Source of the DNA: Deltaproteobacteria bacterium ADurb.Bin026
Lineage (GTDB): Bacteria; Desulfobacterota; Syntrophorhabdia; Syntrophorhabdales; Syntrophorhabdaceae
Reading direction: 5' to 3'
Assembly: GCA_002071245.1 (NCBI GenBank)
Contig: MWEV01000119.1
Span: forward strand, 1 to 6,485
Length of the DNA: 6,485 nucleotides
Position 1 is the stretch's first letter; every line of letters begins with the position of its first letter. The notes below the pieces were generated by a model. It was not told the DNA's origin and made no database searches. It saw nothing but the letters and a program-made list of their open reading frames with translations. The position numbers were made by a program, and so were the translations under genes. Positions 1 to 5,376 of this stretch are shown in pieces.

Positions 1-65
1 CGTTTCAACCCTATGGCGTTTTGTAAGCCTGTACAATTATTTTCGTTAAATATTTTATTCACAAG

Positions 66-84
66 CCTATTTCCTTGAAATAGG
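66..84. repeat. Perfect inverted repeat upstream of rarA
   Basis: Arms of 8 bases (CCTATTTC at 66-73 and GAAATAGG at 77-84) surround a 3-base centre, CTT. The right arm and centre contain the TTGAAA that I read as the -35 element of the rarA promoter, so a dimeric repressor binding here would block transcription. It could instead be the hairpin of a terminator for a gene to the left, but no T-run follows it on either strand, so I favour an operator. The repeat is seen directly; its role is inferred. Confidence 0.5.
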
Positions 85-104
85 TACATATTAATTGGTA
101 TTAT
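75..104 (+). promoter_or_regulatory. Predicted sigma-70-type promoter of rarA
   Basis: The -35 element TTGAAA (75-80) and the -10 element TATTAT (99-104) each match the consensus at five of six positions, with an 18-base spacer. A TG one base upstream of the -10 (96-97) makes it an extended -10. Transcription would start near 110-112, only about 2-4 bases before the rarA ATG at 114. The -35 overlaps the inverted repeat at 66-84, which suggests regulation. Confidence 0.5.
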
Positions 105-113
105 TTACAACGT

Positions 114-1436
114 ATGGAATTATTTAAAGATTCGGATTTTAAATCCAAAGACAACCGCAAACCACTGGCTGACAGGATGCGTCCAGAATCGCTTGATGAT
201 TTTGTCGGGCAGGAACACCTGCTTGGCAAGGACAAGCTCTTGAGGGTATTGATAGAAAAAAGGGGGATACCTTCCATCATACTCTGGGGACCCAGTGGTG
301 TTGGAAAGACAACCATCGGTTGGATTATCGGTAAGGAAACAGGGCTTCCTTTTGTCCCGATGAGCGCCGTCAGCATTGGACTAAAAGAGGTAAAAGAGGT
401 AATAAAAAAGACAAAATTACAAAAGATCATACTGTTTGTCGACGAATTTCACAGATTCAACAAATTACAACAGGATTCATTTCTGCCTCATGTTGAAAAC
501 GGCGACATAATACTGATTGGCGCCACAACAGAAAACCCCTCTTTCGAAATCATCTCACCCCTGCTTTCCCGCATGAAGGTGCTGACGCTAAATCCACTTT
601 CCAACGAAGAGATCATTACCATCATAAAGCGAGCACTTAACCATGACCAGGAATTGAAAGATTCATCTATTGTCATTGAAGAACATATTATAGAAGAACT
701 TGCAATGCTTGCCAACGGCGATGCACGTAAGGGGCTAAATCTTCTTGAAATATGCTACAAAATAACCAAGGAAGATGACCAAAAGAAAAGGGCCATAGAC
801 AGAGAAACCCTTAAAGAGGCCTTACAGAGGAACATAGCTGTCTATGATAAAAAGGGAGAGATGCACTACGACCTTATAAGTGCACTACACAAAAGCATGA
901 GAGGTTCCAATCCGGATGCATCGCTTTACTGGCTTGCCAGAATGATTGAAGGCGGAGAAGACCCGCTTTATATATTGCGAAGGATGGTAAGGTTTGCGTC
1001 CGAAGATATTGGAAATGTAGACCCCCATGCATTGACACTGGCGATTTCAGCCACTGAGGCATTCAAGTTTATCGGGCCACCGGAAGGTTATCTTGCCATT
1101 GCGCAGTTGTGTGTATATCTCTCATTATGTGAAAAAGGCAATGCGATCTACAAGGCATATAATACAGTCATGCACGATGTAAGAACCTTGCCGGAATACC
1201 CTGTACCGCTTCATATCCGCAATGCACCGACAAAACTCATGGCGCAATTAGGTTATGGAGAAGGATATCTCTATCCACATGACTACACAAACGCAATCGT
1301 TAAACAGGGATATTTTCCAGAACAGATGAAAAACAAACGTTATTATCATCCCACAGACAGAGGATATGAAAAAAGATTGAAAGAATTCATGGAAAAAGTC
1401 AGAAAGCTGGTTAACACCGAAAAGGAGCCAATATGA
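114..1436 (+). CDS. rarA: Replication-associated recombination protein A (RarA/MgsA), AAA+ ATPase
   Basis: RarA is a cytoplasmic clamp-loader-like AAA+ ATPase, homologous to eukaryotic WRNIP1/Mgs1, that acts at stalled replication forks. The 440 residues match the usual family length. Visible in order: the N-terminal PLADRMRP...DDFVGQEHLLG block (17-37), Walker A GPSGVGKTT (59-67), Walker B ILFVDEFH (106-113, D110/E111), the family-typical HRFNKLQQDSFLPHVE (113-128), sensor 1 GATTEN (136-141), an arginine-finger LSR (151-153) and sensor 2 GDARKGLN (202-209). The C-terminal MgsA region has the SMRGSNPDASLYWLARMI and RRMVRFASEDIG blocks. The ATG at 114 is chosen because the conserved PLADRMRP block lies before the next ATG (178). 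No Shine-Dalgarno precedes it, which fits a leaderless mRNA. The stop overlaps the next start as ATGA. The family assignment is firm. Confidence 0.96.
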   Translation: MELFKDSDFKSKDNRKPLADRMRPESLDDFVGQEHLLGKDKLLRVLIEKRGIPSIILWGPSGVGKTTIGWIIGKETGLPFVPMSAVSIGLKEVKEVIKKTKLQKIILFVDEFHRFNKLQQDSFLPHVENGDIILIGATTENPSFEIISPLLSRMKVLTLNPLSNEEIITIIKRALNHDQELKDSSIVIEEHIIEELAMLANGDARKGLNLLEICYKITKEDDQKKRAIDRETLKEALQRNIAVYDKKGEMHYDLISALHKSMRGSNPDASLYWLARMIEGGEDPLYILRRMVRFASEDIGNVDPHALTLAISATEAFKFIGPPEGYLAIAQLCVYLSLCEKGNAIYKAYNTVMHDVRTLPEYPVPLHIRNAPTKLMAQLGYGEGYLYPHDYTNAIVKQGYFPEQMKNKRYYHPTDRGYEKRLKEFMEKVRKLVNTEKEPI

Positions 1437-2527
1437 AAGATGAAGTGAAAAGCAAAAAAGACATGGCAAACTACGATATCATCCATTTTGAGGCGTTAGG
1501 CCCTGAGGCCTCCCATCTTGAAGAGGAGATCATAAAAGCCATTGAGCAAAACGAAATTCCACCAAAACATAACTATCTTATTACACCTGACAATGTACAG
1601 GTTTTCTTGAAACAAAACCCCGACATTGTACTGCCTGATATCATTACAACGAAAACCCACTCTGTTATTCCTGACAATTATATGAACGGAAAAAAGAAAA
1701 GTATTATTACGAGAAGCGCAGGGTATGACCACTTTGAACATCTCTCAGAAAATGTAAACATCGCTTCCCTCCGAGAATACTGTGTCAATGCAGTTGCTCA
1801 AACCGCAATGAAGTTTCTCTATGCAGTGGCAGGGAAACTGAACCACTATACAAAAAATACAGAAACCTTTGAGAGAAAGAATTCCGACGCATTTATTGAG
1901 CTCGACAAGCATAGGGTTCTCAGCGTTTTCGGGGTAGGAAAGATCGGAAAAAGGGTCTACGAGCTTGCAGAGGCAAATGGACTCACCGTTCTGGGAGTTG
2001 ATATCAGACATGATGAACTGGATAGGCTATATAGAGGTACCGTACGATTTGTCACAAAGGAAGAGGCGATTGCCTCAAGCGATATTATAGTGAATGCGAT
2101 GAATCTTACAAAAAACAGACAAAGCAGGTTCTACAACGTGGGTTATTTTTCGTCAGAACATCTTTCTAAAGCTAAAGACGGTCTAATGTTTATCAATATC
2201 ACACGTGGAGAGATAGCACCCGAATCGATATTGCTACAACTTTACAACTCAGGAAAAATTTCTGGTATTTGCCTTGATGTATTTACTAATGAATCAGAAT
2301 TTACAAGACTTCTCGCGGGCGAAGTAGTCTCGGGCCAAGATGTCAAAGCTGCGAAATCTCTCGTTGAAATGGCATTGGAAAGAACTGGCAATATATATGT
2401 TCAGCCACATCAAGGATTTAATTCTGATGTTGCTGCAAAAACAAAGGCTATCGAGGCAATAAAACATGTCAAGGCATGGTACAAAAATGACGGCAAATAT
2501 TTTGATGAACAATTACCTTACTATTGA
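1433..2527 (+). CDS. NAD-dependent D-2-hydroxyacid dehydrogenase, D-lactate dehydrogenase-like
   Basis: A cytoplasmic oxidoreductase that probably interconverts a 2-keto acid and a D-2-hydroxyacid with NAD(H). Its 364 residues fit the family. The substrate-binding half has TRSAGYDH (93-100), as in D-lactate dehydrogenases, and NAVAQ (119-123) where many relatives have NAVAE. The Rossmann motif is GVGKIG (167-172), with D190 at the end of the second strand favouring NAD over NADP. The catalytic set is complete: R258 (INITRGE), E287 (DVFTNE) and H326 (QPHQGF). The start overlaps the rarA stop, and AAAGGAG at 1421-1427 lies five bases before the ATG, supporting this start over the in-frame ATG at residue 11. 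The link to rarA looks like co-expression rather than shared function. Substrate is not decided: D-lactate is likely, but a phosphoglycerate- or other hydroxyacid-type activity remains possible. Confidence 0.88.
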   Translation: MKDEVKSKKDMANYDIIHFEALGPEASHLEEEIIKAIEQNEIPPKHNYLITPDNVQVFLKQNPDIVLPDIITTKTHSVIPDNYMNGKKKSIITRSAGYDHFEHLSENVNIASLREYCVNAVAQTAMKFLYAVAGKLNHYTKNTETFERKNSDAFIELDKHRVLSVFGVGKIGKRVYELAEANGLTVLGVDIRHDELDRLYRGTVRFVTKEEAIASSDIIVNAMNLTKNRQSRFYNVGYFSSEHLSKAKDGLMFINITRGEIAPESILLQLYNSGKISGICLDVFTNESEFTRLLAGEVVSGQDVKAAKSLVEMALERTGNIYVQPHQGFNSDVAAKTKAIEAIKHVKAWYKNDGKYFDEQLPYY

Positions 2528-2771
2528 GACGACAACATTGCGATATGATACCAATATAATTTGAACTGCTCGTTCTTGCAAAAAAAATGTACGTATGTGG
2601 TTTTTATATTTTTTGTATCTTCTACATCGTGTATCGAGATTGAAAAGATTTCTTTCTTGATTTATCTGTTCGGTTTCATTATAAATATCTTCACCGGTTA
2701 GGTGTATAAAGGTTCTACAACATTGAGCACATGACATATATCTCATAGCAAATATATAGATATCTGACTTG

Positions 2772-2787
2772 AAGGCTGGAAAGCCTT
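2772..2787 (+). terminator. Short GNRA-capped hairpin, possible weak terminator
   Basis: AAGGCT and AGCCTT form a 6-bp stem around a GGAA tetraloop, a stable GNRA type, with two possible G-T wobble pairs extending it. The following bases (TTGTAGTATTT) are T-rich but not a clean run, so termination would be weak. It lies about 245 bases after the dehydrogenase stop and 70 before hisF, so it could equally be a leader structure. Confidence 0.3.
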
Positions 2788-2805
2788 TGTAGTATTTAAT
2801 ATTCA

Positions 2806-2820
2806 GTCATTGACAATGAC
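2806..2820. repeat. 15-base dyad upstream of hisF
   Basis: GTCATT (2806-2811) and AATGAC (2815-2820) flank a GAC centre. Symmetry continues outward for two more base pairs after one mismatch on each side (2803-2804 against 2822-2823). A TTGACA at 2810-2815, identical to the -35 consensus, lies across the centre, but no reasonable -10 follows at 16-19 bases. It may be an operator or a small leader hairpin for the hisF operon; the dyad is seen, the function is inferred. Confidence 0.4.
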
Positions 2821-2846
2821 CGATGGCTATCCACCTGGCAATTAAT

Positions 2847-2852
2847 AAGGAG
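2847..2852 (+). promoter_or_regulatory. Ribosome binding site fixing the GTG start of hisF
   Basis: AAGGAG lies five bases before the GTG at 2858. An ATG at 2856 is only three bases from it, is out of frame, and is followed at once by TGA, so it cannot open a gene. The GTG is therefore the working start. Confidence 0.8.
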
Positions 2853-2857
2853 AAAAT

Positions 2858-3622
2858 GTGAAAACGATAAAAATTATGCCCTGCCTTGATATGAAGGATG
2901 GGCGCGTAGTAAAAGGTGTACACTTTGTCAACATTCGTGAAGCCGGCGATCCCGTTGAAAACGCCGCCTTCTATGAAAAGGAAGGGGCGGACGAACTCGC
3001 CATGCTTGATATTGCTGCAACCCTTGAAAATCGTAAGACAAGGCTTGAATGGGTAAAACAGGTTTCTGCTGTAATAACCATTCCGCTTACAGTAGGTGGC
3101 GGAATAAGCAGTATCAAAGACATTGAACTGACAATCATCGCTGGTGCAGACAAGATTTCGATAAACAGCGCGGCCATTAAAAATCCAAACATAATAAAAG
3201 AGAGTGCAAAGGCGTTTGGATCAGAAAGGATTACAATTGCAATCGATGCAAGACGCAATAAGGAAATGCCTTCGGGGTTCGAGCTTGTCGTATCAGGAGG
3301 CACAACACCTGTCGGGAAAGATGCAATAGAATGGGCAAAGATGTGTCAGGATCTCGGTGCGGGTGTAATTCTACCTACAAGCATGGATGGAGATGGAACA
3401 CTTGTAGGATATGACCTCGAATTTACGAAGGCTGTAGCAGATGTCGTCACTGTGCCTGTTGTTGCATCTGGCGGTGCTGGAACCCTGGAACATTTTTATG
3501 AAGGCGTCGTGAAGGGCGGTGCAAGTATCCTCCTTGCAGCATCTGTGTTTCATTTCAGAACATTCTCAATAAAACAGGTAAAAACCTATCTGAAAGAAAA
3601 GGGACTTGAGGTAATACTATAA
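2858..3622 (+). CDS. hisF: Imidazole glycerol phosphate synthase cyclase subunit HisF
   Basis: HisF is the (beta-alpha)8-barrel cyclase that, with ammonia from the HisH glutaminase, converts PRFAR to imidazole glycerol phosphate and AICAR in histidine synthesis. The 254 residues span the full family length. Catalytic D11 (PCLDMKDGRVVKG), D130 (AIDAR) and the aspartate pair in SMDGDGT (175-181) are present, as are the phosphate-binding VGGGIS (79-84), ASGGAG and LAASVFHF blocks. It departs from the classical sequence at HisH-facing positions: K5 for arginine and V170 for the glutamate of GAGEILLTS, while E46 and K99 are kept; MDGDG replaces the usual MDRDG. No hisH or other his gene is in the window. 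It starts with GTG behind a good Shine-Dalgarno and is followed by the prenyltransferase after 40 bases. The family is firm; a role as the organism's main histidine enzyme is likely but not proven. Confidence 0.9.
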   Translation: MKTIKIMPCLDMKDGRVVKGVHFVNIREAGDPVENAAFYEKEGADELAMLDIAATLENRKTRLEWVKQVSAVITIPLTVGGGISSIKDIELTIIAGADKISINSAAIKNPNIIKESAKAFGSERITIAIDARRNKEMPSGFELVVSGGTTPVGKDAIEWAKMCQDLGAGVILPTSMDGDGTLVGYDLEFTKAVADVVTVPVVASGGAGTLEHFYEGVVKGGASILLAASVFHFRTFSIKQVKTYLKEKGLEVIL

Positions 3623-3662
3623 GACCTTTTATGTCAGACATTTACACCGTGGAGGCTTAGAA

Positions 3663-4580
3663 ATGTCAAAAGTATCAATATGGTGGCAGGCATCAAGACC
3701 GTTTTCCTTTACTGTAAGCATTCTGCCGCCGATTCTCGGTAGTATCATAGCGAAGATGGAGAGCCCTGGCTTGAAGATTGACTGGCTGCTTTTTGCCCTT
3801 GCACTTATAGGATGCGTAATTGCACATGCCGGCGCCAACATGATAGGAGATTACTTTGATTTCAAAAAAAGGGTAGACCGCGAGGGTACGTTTGGTTCAA
3901 GCGGCGTATTGATAAGCAATCTGATCGAACCAAAAAAGGTTTTTATGGGCTCTATTGTCGCCTATGTGATCGCTTCATCAATTGGCATATATATTGCCGC
4001 TTCAATTCCAAACGGTATGTATCTTATTCTGATTATCATCATAGGTGCTGTTCTCGGGCTTTTCTATGCGGCAGAACCTTTTTCATTCAAATACCATGCA
4101 CTCGGCGACCTTGCGGTATTTATATCATTCGGTCCAGCAATGACCCTGGGGGCCTATTTCGTTCAGGCACATCACTTTTCATGGACACCTGTACTTTATG
4201 CAATTCCTGCAGCCTTTCTTGTTGACGCTGTTTTGCACAGTAACAACCTCCGCGATATCAAAAACGATTCGGTGGTTAATATAAAAACCGTTGCCATCCT
4301 AATAGGTGAACAGAATTCAAAAAGGATGTATTATGGACTTATCATAAGCGCTTATATTTCGGTTATCTTGCTTATTACCGCAAACGGGCTTCCGACTGTG
4401 TCGCTTATTACGTTGCTTTCACTTCCCCTTGCACTTAAGCTGATCGGGATAGTAAAACGCAAAAACAAAGTGCCTGATCAGCAGTTCATCATGATTGACG
4501 CAGCCACTGCCCAGTTACATTCGGTATTCAGTGTTTTGTTTGTCGTGTCTCTTCTTGTTCAGTATTATTTCATGAGTTGA
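3663..4580 (+). CDS. menA: UbiA-family prenyltransferase, probable MenA (1,4-dihydroxy-2-naphthoate polyprenyltransferase)
   Basis: An integral membrane enzyme that attaches a polyprenyl chain to an aromatic acceptor; in MenA the acceptor is 1,4-dihydroxy-2-naphthoate and the product is demethylmenaquinone. The 305 residues are mostly hydrophobic and contain about eight or nine likely membrane segments. The first Mg-diphosphate motif is N59-MIG-D63-YFD66, followed by FKKRVD (67-72); the second is NNLRDIKND (194-202). The stretches TFGSSGVL (76-83) and LGDLAVFISFGPAMTLGAYFVQ (147-168) resemble MenA more than UbiA or CyoE. GGAGG at 3651-3655, seven bases before the ATG, supports the start. It lies 40 bases after hisF and 80 before the CPBP gene. 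Family membership is firm; the exact acceptor is inferred from similarity, and no other men gene is in view to confirm it. Confidence 0.85.
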   Translation: MSKVSIWWQASRPFSFTVSILPPILGSIIAKMESPGLKIDWLLFALALIGCVIAHAGANMIGDYFDFKKRVDREGTFGSSGVLISNLIEPKKVFMGSIVAYVIASSIGIYIAASIPNGMYLILIIIIGAVLGLFYAAEPFSFKYHALGDLAVFISFGPAMTLGAYFVQAHHFSWTPVLYAIPAAFLVDAVLHSNNLRDIKNDSVVNIKTVAILIGEQNSKRMYYGLIISAYISVILLITANGLPTVSLITLLSLPLALKLIGIVKRKNKVPDQQFIMIDAATAQLHSVFSVLFVVSLLVQYYFMS

Positions 4581-4649
4581 TGCCTTTGCTATGTTAAAGT
4601 ACGTTCTGGCTATTGGGCATCGGGCTTCGAATATCGGAAAATGACGAAT

Positions 4650-4654
4650 AGGAG
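4650..4654 (+). promoter_or_regulatory. Ribosome binding site fixing a TTG start
   Basis: AGGAG lies six bases before the TTG at 4661. An in-frame TAG at 4649-4651 overlaps it, so no upstream start in this frame is possible. This decides the TTG start of the CPBP protein. Confidence 0.75.
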
Positions 4655-4660
4655 ATCGGG

Positions 4661-5281
4661 TTGAAAACTGTAATTGCATCAATCATCATTGCGTTCATTC
4701 TGTGGTATCTTACATTTATAACAAAACCATTCAATTTCTGGCTTATGATGACCTTTAACACGCTTTTTTTGGGCACTATATCTTTTCGGGGAGGACAAAT
4801 ATTTCGAAGAGATGAATGGAATATACGCAATATCATTATTGGCGTCGGTGCAGCTATTCTGCTCTATGGAATCTTTTTCGTCGGAAACCATATCCTTGTT
4901 TGGGCAAGCGATAGCATTGGCATAATACCCAAACGTGCCGAAAACCTCGACTCAATCTACGCAAATAGCGAAGCTGTTTCACCTGCCCTTATTGCAATGC
5001 TTCTTTTTTTTCCAATAGGTTTTGGCGAAGAGGTTTTCTGGAGGGGTTTTATCCAGAGGTTTTTCCAGCAAAAATGGGGAAGATTATTGGCATTCACAAT
5101 TACGGTGTTGCTCTACACAGGTGTCCATGTGCCAACGGCAAACCCCGTCCTTATTCTTGCTGCATTCGTCTGCGGGATTTTTTGGGGAGGTTTTTATTGC
5201 CTGACAAAAAGCATGGTGCCTGTCATCATATCACATATGGTATGGGATCCATTCATTTTTATAATCTTTCCAGTAAAGTAA
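4661..5281 (+). CDS. CPBP (CAAX/Abi) family intramembrane glutamic protease
   Basis: A membrane protein of 206 residues with about six to seven hydrophobic segments. It carries the three CPBP motifs: E123-E124-VFW-R128 (EExxxR), Y152-TGV-H156 (the FxxxH motif with tyrosine for phenylalanine) and H192-MVW-D196 (HxxxN/D). These residues form the active site of Rce1-type glutamyl proteases. Eukaryotic Rce1 trims prenylated CAAX proteins; bacterial relatives have varied and often unknown roles, including bacteriocin self-immunity, so no substrate can be named. The first two segments (residues 1-20 and 25-40) form an N-terminal membrane hairpin, with no sign of a cleaved signal peptide. It starts with TTG behind a strong Shine-Dalgarno, 80 bases after the prenyltransferase, and probably shares its transcript. 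The family call is firm, the function is not. Confidence 0.88.
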   Translation: MKTVIASIIIAFILWYLTFITKPFNFWLMMTFNTLFLGTISFRGGQIFRRDEWNIRNIIIGVGAAILLYGIFFVGNHILVWASDSIGIIPKRAENLDSIYANSEAVSPALIAMLLFFPIGFGEEVFWRGFIQRFFQQKWGRLLAFTITVLLYTGVHVPTANPVLILAAFVCGIFWGGFYCLTKSMVPVIISHMVWDPFIFIIFPVK

Positions 5282-5316
5282 GAGGGCATGTTCGGTTTTA
5301 CATATATATTCAAACC

Positions 5317-5345
5317 TTTAAACAGAGAAAACTTTGATATATTAT
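5317..5345 (+). promoter_or_regulatory. Possible promoter of the M29 aminopeptidase gene
   Basis: TTTAAA (5317-5322, four of six -35 matches) and TATTAT (5340-5345, five of six -10 matches) are separated by 17 bases. A start near 5352 would leave a leader of about 25 bases carrying the Shine-Dalgarno. The -10 lies in the middle of the dyad at 5333-5349. The match is moderate and the region is AT-rich, so chance is possible. Confidence 0.35.
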
Positions 5346-5349
5346 CAAA
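5333..5349. repeat. 17-base AT-rich dyad before the aminopeptidase gene
   Basis: TTTGATA (5333-5339) and TATCAAA (5343-5349) are perfect arms around a TAT centre. They cover the predicted -10 element, so an operator is the likely reading. No T-run follows, which argues against a terminator for the CPBP gene. The half-site resembles the TTGAT of FNR-type regulators, but the spacing differs from the canonical site by one base. Confidence 0.45.
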
Positions 5350-5363
5350 TAATCTAAAATAGC

Positions 5364-5370
5364 AGGGAGG
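5364..5370 (+). promoter_or_regulatory. Ribosome binding site fixing the TTG start of the aminopeptidase
   Basis: AGGGAGG lies six bases before the TTG at 5377. The same frame has a TAA at 5350-5352 and no ATG or GTG between, so TTG is the only start with a ribosome binding site. Confidence 0.8.
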
Positions 5371-5376
5371 AAAAAC

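Larger units (their letters stand above)
2528..2857. other. Non-coding AT-rich gap between the dehydrogenase and hisF
   Basis: I find no credible gene in these 330 bases. A minus-strand reading frame of 77 codons covers part of the gap but has no ribosome binding site and no recognisable protein character. The left part has A and T runs (around 2580-2616) without a GC-rich stem, so it is not a clear intrinsic terminator. The right part holds a short hairpin (2772-2787) and a dyad (2806-2820), described separately. An isolated TATAAT lies at 2555-2560 without a suitable -35. The hisF promoter probably lies in this gap, but I cannot place it convincingly. Confidence 0.6.

Noticed and set aside
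1..30. GTTTCAACCC near the left edge resembles the start of some CRISPR repeats
   Set aside because: Only one copy is present and no repeat-spacer pattern follows, so a CRISPR array cannot be supported.
1..49. Possible C-terminal end of an upstream gene (open frames ending at 24-26, 47-49 or 76-78)
   Set aside because: The stretches are too short and none gives a recognisable protein end, so no frame can be preferred.
2576..2620. A-run followed by T-runs as an intrinsic terminator of the rarA-dehydrogenase unit
   Set aside because: The only possible stem is A-T pairs with a large loop; there is no GC-rich hairpin.
2513..2746. Minus-strand reading frame of 77 codons in the gap after the dehydrogenase
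   Set aside because: It has no Shine-Dalgarno, no recognisable family, and overlaps the dehydrogenase end; AT-rich non-coding DNA gives such frames by chance.
2810..2815. Consensus TTGACA as a -35 for hisF
   Set aside because: No acceptable -10 lies 16-19 bases downstream, so it is kept only as part of the dyad.
5022..5337. Overlapping + strand frames inside and past the CPBP gene
   Set aside because: They are shadows in another frame of a gene with clear CPBP motifs.
5334..5348. FNR box (TTGAT-N4-ATCAA) before the aminopeptidase gene
   Set aside because: The arms match but the spacer is five bases rather than four, so the canonical site is not met.
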